Positions 17,703 through 26,392 of a stretch of DNA of 64,000 bases are shown here, in pieces. Every line of letters begins with the position of its first letter. The stretch's first letter is position 1. The DNA lies in NCBI RefSeq assembly GCF_001049755.1, contig NZ_CVLB01000001.1, forward strand, positions 806,001 through 870,000. Direction: 5' to 3'. A model generated the notes under the pieces. It made no database searches, was not told where the DNA came from, and worked only from the letters and a program-made list of their open reading frames with translations. Source of the stretch: Brachyspira suanatina. GTDB lineage: Bacteria > Spirochaetota > Brachyspiria > Brachyspirales > Brachyspiraceae. The translations under genes and the position numbers were made by a program.

Positions 17703-19130
17703 ATGAATAAAGAAATTATTGAAAACACATTATTAACCTTAATAAATGAATTCAAAAAAGATGAAGAAGAAAAATATAACGCTGTAAGCAATACTATATA
17801 TTCTATTCATAAATCATTTTTATATGAAGAAGAATTAAAAACAAATAGATTAAATGAAATCTTCTCTAAAATTAAAATAATAATAGAAGAAGTAAAAAAT
17901 GAAATGAAAAAATTTCCTCATCAATTTTGTATATTTGATGTGGTAAATTTACAAAGACATGAGAATTATAATAGTAATTTACTTGCCGAGTTTCTTAAAA
18001 TAAATATAGAGAATGAAGCTACTAAATTAAGTTTTGTTAAAGATTTTCTAATTTATTTAAATGATAAATTTAAATGGGGTTATTATGGATTTAAGAGTAT
18101 TGAAGAATTAGAAGAAATAAATCATTCATATATAAAAATAAAAAGAGAAGAATATGCAGGCAGCAGAAGAATAGATTTATTTATATCTTATAAAAAAGAC
18201 TTTGCAATTATAATAGAAAATAAAATATACGCTGGAGAGCAAGATAATCAATTAGATGATTATTATCAGAATAAGAAAAAAGATAATTATAAAAAATTAT
18301 ATATGATTTTTCTCACTCCTTCAGGCTATGAACCTTATACTTTATCAGAAAAATCCAAAAAAGAACTTGGAAATAATTTTCAAACATTAAAGCATAGCGA
18401 TATAGCTTTATGGCTTGAGAAAATTTTAGATAAATATAAGTCATTATTTGATGAAAATGATGATGAATCAGGTAATGATAATAAATATATAAAAGATTAT
18501 AGGCTTTTGAAATCTGCTATGATACAGACTATACATAATGCCAATATGATAAGCAATAATACAAAGGAGCTTGATATGACAAAAGAAAAAATACGAACAC
18601 TATTGGAAGACAATATTTTTAAAGACATACAAACTGTAGAGGAGGCGGAAGAATATAAAAAAATATTTAATAGTGTTATAGATATTATTAATGAAAAAGA
18701 AATAGATATATCACTTGAACCTATATTGTTTTTTACTGATAAAGTAATCAAATATTTAAATGAAAATTCAGATGATAAATCTTATTATTATAAAAAAATA
18801 GATGAAATTACTAAAAATATAAAAGACAATCCTTATAGTAAAGATTTTTGTCATAATATAAAATACAATTTAAATAATTATAATGCTGATATATTATTAG
18901 AATATCACTATGAATCAGGTACATTTCAGTTTTCTATTTATAGTGACTCAGATAAAAATGAAAAAAGTTATAAAAAATTAAAAAATAAAGAGTCTTCGAT
19001 AAAGGAAATATTTAGTAATTTTGAAGAAGGAAATCCATATGTATACTATATAGATACAGAAAAAGACAGCCCAGAGGAAATTGCTGAGGCTATGATTAAG
19101 CTTTATAATCTTTTGAAAAATAATTTATGA
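17703..19130 (+). CDS. PD-(D/E)XK nuclease superfamily protein
   Basis: The 475-residue protein contains a PD-(D/E)XK core. SRRIDLFISYK supplies the Asp, AIIIENKIYAGEQDNQLDDY supplies the E-x-K and the Q motif, and KLYMIFLTPSG is the next strand. The order resembles the PDDEXK_4 family, found in many phage-defence or DNA-repair contexts without known targets. The N-terminal 90 residues contain an HENYNSNLLAEFL segment seen in that family. The C-terminal 200 residues are helical and unassigned. It stands alone behind a modular repeat and appears to be translated from a leaderless transcript. Confidence 0.75.
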   Translation: MNKEIIENTLLTLINEFKKDEEEKYNAVSNTIYSIHKSFLYEEELKTNRLNEIFSKIKIIIEEVKNEMKKFPHQFCIFDVVNLQRHENYNSNLLAEFLKINIENEATKLSFVKDFLIYLNDKFKWGYYGFKSIEELEEINHSYIKIKREEYAGSRRIDLFISYKKDFAIIIENKIYAGEQDNQLDDYYQNKKKDNYKKLYMIFLTPSGYEPYTLSEKSKKELGNNFQTLKHSDIALWLEKILDKYKSLFDENDDESGNDNKYIKDYRLLKSAMIQTIHNANMISNNTKELDMTKEKIRTLLEDNIFKDIQTVEEAEEYKKIFNSVIDIINEKEIDISLEPILFFTDKVIKYLNENSDDKSYYYKKIDEITKNIKDNPYSKDFCHNIKYNLNNYNADILLEYHYESGTFQFSIYSDSDKNEKSYKKLKNKESSIKEIFSNFEEGNPYVYYIDTEKDSPEEIAEAMIKLYNLLKNNL

Positions 19131-19150
19131 TTATTTGATATATACGAAAA

Positions 19151-19450
19151 TTTTTAACTTTGTCAAAATTCGTTTTTATATTGTTATTATTTTCGGGGAC
19201 TACTCCCCGAACCCCTACTTCTTTTGGTGACCCAGGCGAAGCCCGCCTACGGCGAGAAGCAAAAGGACTACGTTTTTTACTAAAATTTAAGGTATTAAAC
19301 TACTTTTAATATATATTTTTAAAATATAATGCTGTAGTATATGCGTTTTTTGCAACTTTGACGAAGTCCGCAGAGCGTGTGCGACAAAAAAGTTGATAAT
19401 ATATTTACAAAATATAAAAATTGACAAAATATAGTTGTTTAGGTATATAC
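19151..19450. repeat. Dispersed ~300-bp intergenic element, copy 2
   Basis: The left end (TTTTTAACTTTGT followed by TTTTTATATTGTT) and right end (TTGACAAAATATAGTTGTTT at 19421-19440) match the element at 478-800. The core differs, with a CGGGGACTACTCCCCG hairpin near 19194 and a GC-rich stretch to about 19260. The right-end promoter (TTGACA-N17-TATATA) points into the 3' end of the minus-strand TSUP gene. It fills the 330-base gap between the nuclease and TSUP genes. Confidence 0.55.
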
Positions 19451-19460
19451 TACTATATTG

Positions 19461-20228
19461 TTATCTAATGATATCTAATAAAATTTTTAATGTAGTTAGT
19501 AAGGAAATAGTTACGAATATTGGCTTTATAACTTTTATTCCTTTCTTTATAGCGAACTTAGCACCGAAGTAAGTTGATGTCATTATAAAAGGTATAACGA
19601 ATACACCAGCCATATAGTTAACTTTTCCCTCTATAGCAAATATTATTAATGAACATAAATTACTTGTAAGATTCAAAGCCTTAGCATTACCAGAGGCAAG
19701 AAGAAAATCCATTTTATAATAAAGTACAAAAAACATTATTAAAAAACTTCCTGTACCGGGTCCGAATACTGCATCATAAAAACCCAAAAGAAAAGCAAAG
19801 AACATTCCTGTTATATAGTTTTTAGTTTTGAGATTATTTTCATCGAATTGATTTTCTGTACCGAAAGTTTTTGAAAATAAAGTGTAAATACCAACAGCTA
19901 AAATAAGTATCATTATTAAAGGCTGCAATACTTTTGCATCTATAAGTACAATAACCTGAACTCCAACAATAGAGCCTAATATTGTCATAGGTATCAAAAA
20001 CTTTATTAGTTTGGTTGTGAGTTTTCCATTTTTGAAGAATGTAAAAGCAGAAACTACAGCTCCTGATGTGGAAGTGAGTTTATTTGTAGCTAAAGCCGTA
20101 TGAGGAGGAATACCAGCTATCAGATATGCAGGTAAACTTATAAGTCCGCCGCCTCCTGCAGCAGCATCAACGAAACCAGCTATGGAACAGCCTATAATTA
20201 TTATAATTAAATTTTCTATACTAAGCAT
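19461..20228 (-). CDS. TSUP (TauE/SafE) family membrane permease
   Basis: The 255-residue protein has about eight transmembrane helices. It contains the N-terminal signature GFVDAAAGGGGLISLPAYL (about residues 19-37), typical of TauE/SafE/YfcA sulfite or organosulfonate exporters, and the second-half repeat GFYDAVFGPGTGSF. The duplicated GxxD motif marks the inverted-repeat fold. Transport of a sulfur-containing anion is likely, but the substrate is not certain. The gene is alone on the minus strand, and the promoter of the upstream element copy would generate antisense RNA into its 3' end. Confidence 0.85.
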   Translation of the reverse strand: MLSIENLIIIIIGCSIAGFVDAAAGGGGLISLPAYLIAGIPPHTALATNKLTSTSGAVVSAFTFFKNGKLTTKLIKFLIPMTILGSIVGVQVIVLIDAKVLQPLIMILILAVGIYTLFSKTFGTENQFDENNLKTKNYITGMFFAFLLGFYDAVFGPGTGSFLIMFFVLYYKMDFLLASGNAKALNLTSNLCSLIIFAIEGKVNYMAGVFVIPFIMTSTYFGAKFAIKKGIKVIKPIFVTISLLTTLKILLDIIR

Positions 20229-20463
20229 ATTTTTATCTTATAATGGATTATAAAAATTGAAGGCATCTGTAAATTTACTTAAACAGAGCTTTAAAAAACA
20301 ATTTTTATTAGCAATAGATATTATATCTTTGATGATTTTTTGTCAAATAATTTATATTAATTCTTATTGATTTATTTTTTATATATTATATAGTAATTAT
20401 TTAGTAAACATAATTTTTAAATATGTAAACTAAACATAATATTGTATATGAAGGATATGAAAT

Positions 20464-21681
20464 ATGAATAAGAAAATACCTTTTTCCCCTCCGGATATAA
20501 CAGATAGTGAAATAGAGGCTGTAGTTAATGTATTAAAATCAGGCTGGATTACAACAGGACCGGTAAATAAAGAATTTGAAGAAGAGCTTTGTAAATATAT
20601 AGATGTAAAAAGAGTAAAGTTATTATCCAGCGCTACATCAGCTATGGAATTGGCATTGAAAATATTCGGAGTAGGTGAGGGTGATGAAGTAATAGTACCT
20701 GCTTATACTTATGCTTCTACTGCAAATGTTGTAGTTCATTTGGGTGCTAAAGTGGTATTCATAGATGCAAAAGAAGATGATTTTAATATAGATTTAGAAA
20801 GACTTGAAAAAGCTATTACTAATAAAACTAAAGCTATTATTGCAGTTGATATTGGAGGAAAACCTTGCGATTATGATGCTATTATAAATATTTTAGAAAG
20901 CAACAAAGAATTATTTAAGGCATCAGAAAATAAATATCAAAAAGAATTAAAAAGACCATTATTTTTACTTGATGCAGCTCATTCAATAGGTGCCGTTTAT
21001 AAAGGAAAAAGAACAGGTTCACAGGCTGATATGTCTTCTTTCTCTTTTCATGCTGTAAAAAATATAACAACTTCAGAGGGCGGCGCATTGTCTTTTAATG
21101 AAATAGGAAATATAAATGCTGATGATATATACAAAGAACTTTCTGTATTATCTTTACATGGACAAAATAAAAGTGCTTTCGATAAGAATAAAGGCGGTAA
21201 AGGAGCTTGGAGATATAATATAGAATTGCCAGGATATAAATGTAATATGAGTGATTTGCATGCCGCTATTGGTTTATCACAGTTAAGAAGATATGATTCT
21301 ATGCTTAATCATAGAAAAAAAATAGTGGATATGTATAATTATATTTTAAGTAAAAATAAAAGAATAATACTCCCTAATTTTAAAGATGATTACAGTGAAT
21401 CTTCATATCATTTATATTTAATAAGAATACAGGATTTTGAAGAAGAAGACAGAGATTTATTTATAGATAAAATGTCAGAATTAGGTATAACATTAAATGT
21501 TCATTATTTGCCTTTGCCTGCACATAAGGCTTATATAGATTTGGGTTACAAAATGGATTATTATAAAAATGCATTTAATTTATATAAAAATCAAATAACA
21601 TTGCCTTTATACAGCATATTAAAAGAAGAAGATGCTGAGTATATAGCACTTAACATAATTAAGTATTTAAATGAATTTTGA
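20464..21681 (+). CDS. DegT/DnrJ/EryC1 family PLP-dependent sugar aminotransferase
   Basis: The 405-residue protein shows the family N-terminus (FSPPDITDSEIEAVVNVLKSGW-TTGP), the cofactor-binding SATSAMELALKI, EVIVPAYTYASTAN, an LLDAAHSIGA strand with the PLP-binding Asp, and SFHAVKNITTSEGG with the Schiff-base Lys (about residue 200). These enzymes aminate keto-sugars bound to nucleotides for surface polysaccharides. ATG is preceded by AAGGAT. It is monocistronic with a good terminator. The sugar product is unknown, and no partner nucleotide-sugar enzyme is adjacent. Confidence 0.92.
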   Translation: MNKKIPFSPPDITDSEIEAVVNVLKSGWITTGPVNKEFEEELCKYIDVKRVKLLSSATSAMELALKIFGVGEGDEVIVPAYTYASTANVVVHLGAKVVFIDAKEDDFNIDLERLEKAITNKTKAIIAVDIGGKPCDYDAIINILESNKELFKASENKYQKELKRPLFLLDAAHSIGAVYKGKRTGSQADMSSFSFHAVKNITTSEGGALSFNEIGNINADDIYKELSVLSLHGQNKSAFDKNKGGKGAWRYNIELPGYKCNMSDLHAAIGLSQLRRYDSMLNHRKKIVDMYNYILSKNKRIILPNFKDDYSESSYHLYLIRIQDFEEEDRDLFIDKMSELGITLNVHYLPLPAHKAYIDLGYKMDYYKNAFNLYKNQITLPLYSILKEEDAEYIALNIIKYLNEF

Positions 21682-21723
21682 TATATGATAAAAGTTTTAT
21701 AAACTATAATTAATTTATAAAAT

Positions 21724-21762
21724 AAAAGGGCTTTAGTTAATTAAAAAACTAGAGCCTTTTAT
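21724..21762 (+). terminator. Terminator of the aminotransferase gene
   Basis: AAAAGGGCTTTAG pairs with CTAGAGCCTTTT (21749-21760) across a 12-base loop, and T-rich sequence follows. Confidence 0.82.
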
Positions 21763-21863
21763 TTGTTATGAACTTTTTCTATATCAAAATCAATTAAAAT
21801 TTAATATTATTTCTAATCAATTGTTATTTAACTTACATATAAAAGTAAGAAAATAATTAAAAC

Positions 21864-21892
21864 TTTACTTTTATAATTATTTTTTGTATAAT
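21864..21892 (+). promoter_or_regulatory. Promoter producing an apparently leaderless mRNA (Rpn gene 1)
   Basis: TTTACT (21864-21869) and TATAAT (21887-21892) are 17 bases apart, and the ATG at 21899 begins six bases after the -10. The whole stretch is closely similar to the promoter at 52992-53019. Confidence 0.7.
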
Positions 21893-21898
21893 AATGTT

Positions 21899-22852
21899 AT
21901 GAAAGATTTAGATAAATTAAAACAAATATTAAATGAACCTGTTACAATTGAAAATTTAAATAGAATCAATGATTATTTTGTACGCTATTTATTTTCACAT
22001 GAAGGAAATGAAAATATAGCTTTAAATTTTATTAATGCTGTATTTAAAGATTTAAATTTTGAAACTTTTAATAAAATAGAAATATTAAATCCGTTCAATA
22101 TTTCAGAAAATTATGATGAAAAAGAATCTATAGTAGATATTAAGGCTACTACAGAAACAGGAATAACTGTTTTAATAGAAATACAATCCAGAGGAAATGA
22201 AGATTTTATAAAAAGAGCTTTATATTATTGGGCTTATAATTATAGTTCTAGTTTAAATAGAGGTTCTTTTTATGATGAATTAAAGCCAACTGTAAGTATC
22301 AATATTACAAACTTTATACTAACAGATGAGGATAAGGTTCATAGCTGTTATATATTAAAAGAATTAAGTAATAATAAAATTCTAACAGATCATTGCCAAT
22401 TACATTTTGTTGAACTTCCTAAATTCAATTTAAAAAATACTTCTGCAATAGAAGGTTTAGATAATATACATAAAGAATTCATTTCTTGGGTTAAATTTTT
22501 TAAGGGGGAAGATATGTCTACATTAATGAAAGAAAATACTATATTTGAAGAAGTAGAAAAAAAATGCCGTACATTTGTTAATGATAGTCCTGTAATGGAT
22601 AAATATAAAAAACGAGAAGTAGATACATATTTCTTTAATAAAAGTATGGAGTTAGATATAAAGAAGGCTAAAGAAGAAGGTATTAAAGAAGGTATTAAAG
22701 AAGGTATTAAAGAAGGTATTAAAGAAGGTATTAAAGAGGGCATTAAAGAAAATCAAATATTAGTAGCTAAAAATCTCAAAAAATCTGGTTTAGATATAAA
22801 GTTCATAAGTGAAAATACAGGATTGAGTATACAAGAAATAGAAAAACTATAA
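21899..22852 (+). CDS. Rpn/PD-(D/E)XK nuclease-family transposase-like protein 1
   Basis: The 317-residue protein has the Rpn-type N-terminal domain: INDYFVRYLFSHEGNE, then EILNPFN, then IVDIKATTETGITVLIEIQS with the Asp and E-x-Q of the PD-(D/E)XK core (about residues 80-98), then YYWAYNYSS. Rpn proteins are recombination-promoting DNA endonucleases. A C-terminal EGIK repeat (six units) leads to a small helical domain NTGLSIQEIEKL shared with the relative at 53026. ATG at 21899 is chosen because it fits the promoter; an upstream TTG lies inside the promoter. The gene is monocistronic and probably mobile. Confidence 0.8.
   Translation: MKDLDKLKQILNEPVTIENLNRINDYFVRYLFSHEGNENIALNFINAVFKDLNFETFNKIEILNPFNISENYDEKESIVDIKATTETGITVLIEIQSRGNEDFIKRALYYWAYNYSSSLNRGSFYDELKPTVSINITNFILTDEDKVHSCYILKELSNNKILTDHCQLHFVELPKFNLKNTSAIEGLDNIHKEFISWVKFFKGEDMSTLMKENTIFEEVEKKCRTFVNDSPVMDKYKKREVDTYFFNKSMELDIKKAKEEGIKEGIKEGIKEGIKEGIKEGIKENQILVAKNLKKSGLDIKFISENTGLSIQEIEKL
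22676..22747 (+). repeat. In-frame 12-bp tandem repeat (six units)
   Basis: Five exact copies of GAAGGTATTAAA and one variant (GAGGGCATTAAA) encode repeated Glu-Gly-Ile-Lys. Unit length is a multiple of three, so copy changes alter linker length without shifting the frame. The paralogue at 53026 has only one to two degenerate units. Confidence 0.95.
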
Positions 22853-22953
22853 TAAAAAACTTGTGAGTGTCTATCAATTAATTTTCTAAATATAAACTAC
22901 TAACAAATTTATTATAAAAAAATAAATATTTTTGAAAGTTGTTATAAATAATA

Positions 22954-23904
22954 ATGTCGTATATTATCATAATCACTATAATACTATTTTTCTTATTAGT
23001 TTTTTTATTCATCACTCATTTTAATAATAATGAGGAAAAAACATATATAAATAATATTGATAATGCAAAAGAAATATTAAGTTTTATCTCTGTAAAGAAT
23101 TATGATAATGAATTAATTAACATAATAAATAATACTAAAATATCAGGCATTATAATAAATATTGATAATTTAGATATTGATACACTTTCTAATATTATAA
23201 AAACTATTAAAAGAAGTATTAATAGAAAAATATTCATAACATTAGATCAGGATTATAAATCTACTTATAATATAGCATATCATCAGAAGTTTAAAGTTTA
23301 TCCTAGTTATATAGGAGAGAGAGAAAGCGAAGAATATGCTTATAAAATAGCATATCAAAGAGCATTAAAATTAAAGTCTTTAGGTATTAATATGATTTTA
23401 TCTCCTATATGCAATACCTATTGTAATGAAAAATCACATTTAAAAGAGAATATATTTACAAATGATAAAATACTTGCTTCAAGACTTATATATCAAACTG
23501 TAAAAGCACAAAAAGATGCAGGAATTATAACTGCATTAAAATATTTTCCAAAATACTATGATGATGAGTTATATATAGATGAAAAAATAGATAATGTAGA
23601 AAGCGTATTGGATAATAGAGAAACATTCTTAGCAGGAATAAAAGCTAATGCTGATATTATAGTGATGTCGCATATTAAAAATACTGATAAATGCAGAGAT
23701 TTTCTTATTAACAATATGAAGTTTAAAGGCATTATAATGACTGATTATATTAATGATAATAAAAATATAATTGGTTATGGAATAAATGTTTTTTCCTATA
23801 ATTATTATAGAAACAAAAATATAAAAAATATGATAAAAAATAATTTAAAAGAAACGGATCTGGAAGTATGCTCAAAAGTCTTAAATTTAATGAAAAAATT
23901 GTGA
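22954..23904 (+). CDS. Degenerate GH3-like membrane-anchored protein (probable pseudoenzyme)
   Basis: The 316-residue protein starts with a membrane anchor (about residues 2-22) and then follows the glycoside hydrolase 3 (NagZ-type) barrel pattern: ITLDQDYKS, GINMILSPICN and DAGIITALKYFPKYYDD. The catalytic elements are lost. KHFPGHGDT, present in the next gene, is replaced by KYFPKYYDD, and the nucleophile region reads IIMTDYINDNK instead of VITDDLAMTG. It appears to be a duplicated copy that keeps the fold but not activity. The 3' end overlaps the next gene by 37 bases, so the pair is likely co-expressed. A TATAAA box ends five bases before the ATG. Confidence 0.65.
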   Translation: MSYIIIITIILFFLLVFLFITHFNNNEEKTYINNIDNAKEILSFISVKNYDNELINIINNTKISGIIINIDNLDIDTLSNIIKTIKRSINRKIFITLDQDYKSTYNIAYHQKFKVYPSYIGERESEEYAYKIAYQRALKLKSLGINMILSPICNTYCNEKSHLKENIFTNDKILASRLIYQTVKAQKDAGIITALKYFPKYYDDELYIDEKIDNVESVLDNRETFLAGIKANADIIVMSHIKNTDKCRDFLINNMKFKGIIMTDYINDNKNIIGYGINVFSYNYYRNKNIKNMIKNNLKETDLEVCSKVLNLMKKL

Positions 23905-24968
23905 AAATTGTATTGTATTTAATTTTGATATTATTATTTATATATGCATGTAAAACTGCTTCAAATGCAATTGGAGATAGCATGTATATATCTGAATTGA
24001 AAAAAAATTATCCTGATTTATCTGATTATATAGATAAAGTTTCTGAAATGAGTGATAAAGAGCGAAAAGGTTTGCTTTTAATGGTAGGTATAAAAGATAA
24101 GGTGCTTTCTGAAGAAACTATTAAAACTCTTAAAGATAATCATATAATGGGTGTAATACTATTTGATTATAATATCACAGATGAAAAACAATTAAAGAAG
24201 TTAACATCAGATTTAAGAAAATATGTTAATCCAAATATGTTAATTTCTATAGATCAGGAAGGAGGAGAGGTTAATCGCATTAATTTTGATAAATTAAAAA
24301 ATATATCTCCAAAGAATATAGGAGATTCAAACAGTTCAGAATATGCTTATAATATAGCTTATCAGAAATCTAAGTTCTTATTAGATTTAGGAATTAATAT
24401 GATATTAGGTCCTTTATGTGATGTTCCTAATGATACAAATTCTTATCTATATAATAGAAGTTTTTCAACAAATGTTAATATAGTTGCGGAAATGGTTTCA
24501 AATACAGTGAAAGCCCAAAGGGATGCAGGAATAATAAGTGTATTAAAACATTTTCCAGGACATGGAGATACTGCTGTAAACTCTCATAATGATTTTCCAA
24601 GTATTAATAAAACTACAAATGAATTATTATTGAATGAGTTTATTCCTTTTAAAAGCGGTATAGATGCAGGAGCAGAAATGGTTTTAGTTGCTCATATAAA
24701 AAATAAATATATAGACAATAAAAATACGGCTAGTATGTCAAAAAAATATACTGATATATTAGAAAAAGACTTAGGTTTTAATGGGGTAGTTATTACAGAT
24801 GATTTGGCTATGACAGGAAGCATTGATAAAGGAATTAATTTTGGTATTAATTTGATAAGCAATGTATATGAAAATGTAGAGTATATGTTTGAAGATATAG
24901 ATGCTGATATCATTTCATGTGCGAGATTATTAAAGATAATTTCCGAAAATACTAAATCCCGCACATAG
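23868..24968 (+). CDS. nagZ: Glycoside hydrolase family 3 beta-N-acetylhexosaminidase
   Basis: The 366-residue protein has an N-terminal hydrophobic segment ending IYACKTAS, which could be a lipobox or an anchor. The GH3 domain shows LISIDQEGGEVNRI, LGPLCDVP, the acid/base loop LKHFPGHGDTAVNSH (about residues 225-239) and nucleophile loop GVVITDDLAMTGS (about residue 306). NagZ enzymes release N-acetylglucosamine from muropeptides during cell-wall recycling. NagZ is usually cytosolic, so the N-terminal segment is unusual and implies a periplasmic location. It overlaps the degenerate relative upstream, and no terminator is seen before the convergent HTH gene. Confidence 0.85.
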   Translation: MLKSLKFNEKIVKIVLYLILILLFIYACKTASNAIGDSMYISELKKNYPDLSDYIDKVSEMSDKERKGLLLMVGIKDKVLSEETIKTLKDNHIMGVILFDYNITDEKQLKKLTSDLRKYVNPNMLISIDQEGGEVNRINFDKLKNISPKNIGDSNSSEYAYNIAYQKSKFLLDLGINMILGPLCDVPNDTNSYLYNRSFSTNVNIVAEMVSNTVKAQRDAGIISVLKHFPGHGDTAVNSHNDFPSINKTTNELLLNEFIPFKSGIDAGAEMVLVAHIKNKYIDNKNTASMSKKYTDILEKDLGFNGVVITDDLAMTGSIDKGINFGINLISNVYENVEYMFEDIDADIISCARLLKIISENTKSRT

Positions 24969-24982
24969 AAATATCATTAATT

Positions 24983-25279
24983 TCAATTGGCTTGTTTCTT
25001 TTTCCTATTACTGTTAGGATTTCTCTTATATGTTAGAGTTTCATCTAATCCTGATTTAACATATTCATTAATAATGTTTACTACAGTGTGGTAAGTAACA
25101 TTATATTGTTTTGCTATATCAGTATGAGTAAGTCCTGTGTTTTTCTTTTCATTTAATGCCAAAATGATATTTGCTCTAGAAATGAGTCTTTTTGATTTTC
25201 CTTCCTTTTTAATAAATTCTTTGATTTTTTCTTTCTCCTCTTCACTTAAGGATATCATGTGTTTAGTTGTTATACTCAT
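24983..25279 (-). CDS. IS630-type helix-turn-helix protein (transposase N-terminal fragment)
   Basis: The 98-residue protein resembles the N-terminal HTH domain of IS630-family transposases: LSEEEKEKIKEFIKKEGKS, ISRANIILALNEKKN, GLTHTDIAKQYNVTYHTVVNII and GLDETLTYKR. The DDE catalytic domain is absent and the frame ends after a basic NPNSNRKKKQ tail, so this is a stand-alone fragment. It keeps an intact GGAGG ribosome-binding site, which suggests it may still be expressed as a DNA-binding protein. No flanking inverted repeats are apparent. Confidence 0.7.
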   Translation of the reverse strand: MSITTKHMISLSEEEKEKIKEFIKKEGKSKRLISRANIILALNEKKNTGLTHTDIAKQYNVTYHTVVNIINEYVKSGLDETLTYKRNPNSNRKKKQAN

Positions 25280-25605
25280 TCGAACCTCCTATTAAAAGAA
25301 TACATATAACTAACATTAAGGATAGAGAGATTTTTAAGAATAAAATTATAAAAATATAGTCAAAGAATAAAATATATTTGTTAAATATCAAAAAATAATT
25401 TAGGTAAATTATGTCAAAATATATAGATAATCTAATATATTTTTATTCCAATATATATTTTATAAACCCTTGTTGTATGATAAAGATTATCATAATATGA
25501 ATAAAATATCAATATGAAAAAATAAAATTAGAATTTTGTATAAAAAGTCTTATATTTATAACATAATTTTATACAAAAAGAAACATAATAAATATTATTA
25601 TATTA
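25280..25605. other. Intergenic region between HTH fragment and cyclodeaminase gene
   Basis: The 326 bases are plain AT-rich sequence. The only clear structure is the hairpin TTTTGTATAAAA (25534-25545) with TTTTATACAAAA (25567-25578), a likely terminator for the minus-strand cyclodeaminase gene. I see no other gene or repeat. Confidence 0.6.
25534..25578 (-). terminator. Probable terminator of the cyclodeaminase gene
   Basis: A 12-bp perfect inverted repeat is separated by 21 bases and lies 28 bases after the stop codon. The stem is AT-only, so strength is uncertain. Confidence 0.55.
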
Positions 25606-26250
25606 TTATATTCTAAATAATAATATTTCTTTTTCTATGTTATAAAAATTATTTTCTATAGTATTGATATATTCTTTTGTATTTATTTTTATGTTATTTA
25701 AAAATGTATTATCATCTATAAGAGGTATATTTATATTGATATTAAGTACGGAGCCTTTAGCACATGCAAATGCTAATACATAAGCTGAAGCAATATCTGT
25801 AACAACATTGCTATTTCCGTATTTAATTACTATTTCAAAAAACGGCATTAATTCATAACAAGATTTTAAAGCACTGAAAGGAATATCTATAGCTTTTTTT
25901 GCAGCTTCAGATATAGCAGTTTTTCTTTTTGCTTTTTCTTCTTCTGTATTTTTAGGGAGTTTCATAGCTTCCATAAATGCATTAAAACTTTCTGCATCTT
26001 TATCCACTATCTCCATTAATCTGCTTTTTATATTTTTTATATTTTCTATAGCATTATTAAAATTATCTTGTTCCTCTTGACTTAATTCCAAAAACTTTTT
26101 TTTATTAACTGTAAGATGTCCAACCATACCAGCTAATGCACAAGCCAAACTTCCTACAGCTCCCATAACGCTTCCACCTCCTGGAGCAGGAAGAGAACTA
26201 TCAACATCATTGATATAATCTGCTAATTTTTTATCGATTAATTTTGACAT
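25606..26250 (-). CDS. Methenyltetrahydrofolate cyclohydrolase / formimidoyl-THF cyclodeaminase family protein
   Basis: The 214-residue helical protein starts with the family hallmark VDSSLPAPGGGSVMGAVGSLACALAGMV (about residues 16-43), shared by FchA and the cyclodeaminase domain of FTCD. It converts formimino- or methenyl-THF in one-carbon metabolism. The length matches stand-alone FchA. No folate partner gene is adjacent, so which reaction it performs is open. It is divergent from the lipoprotein gene at 26393. Confidence 0.85.
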   Translation of the reverse strand: MSKLIDKKLADYINDVDSSLPAPGGGSVMGAVGSLACALAGMVGHLTVNKKKFLELSQEEQDNFNNAIENIKNIKSRLMEIVDKDAESFNAFMEAMKLPKNTEEEKAKRKTAISEAAKKAIDIPFSALKSCYELMPFFEIVIKYGNSNVVTDIASAYVLAFACAKGSVLNININIPLIDDNTFLNNIKINTKEYINTIENNFYNIEKEILLFRI

Positions 26251-26392
26251 ATAATAACTCCGAAAATATTTGTATATTATTTTACCTGATTTTAATATAT
26301 CATAAAATAAATATCAATAGTAAAAATATAATATTGTATTGTTATTTGTTATTTTTATGGTATTATATATGAAGTAAAATTAAGGATTTTTT

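Noticed and set aside
17703-19130. A complete phage-defence island around the PD-(D/E)XK gene
   Set aside because: No partner methyltransferase, helicase or toxin-antitoxin genes are adjacent, so only a lone nuclease-family protein is supported.
22390-22743. A 117-codon minus-strand frame with tandem IPSL repeats
   Set aside because: It is the antisense reading of the 12-bp EGIK repeat of the Rpn gene.
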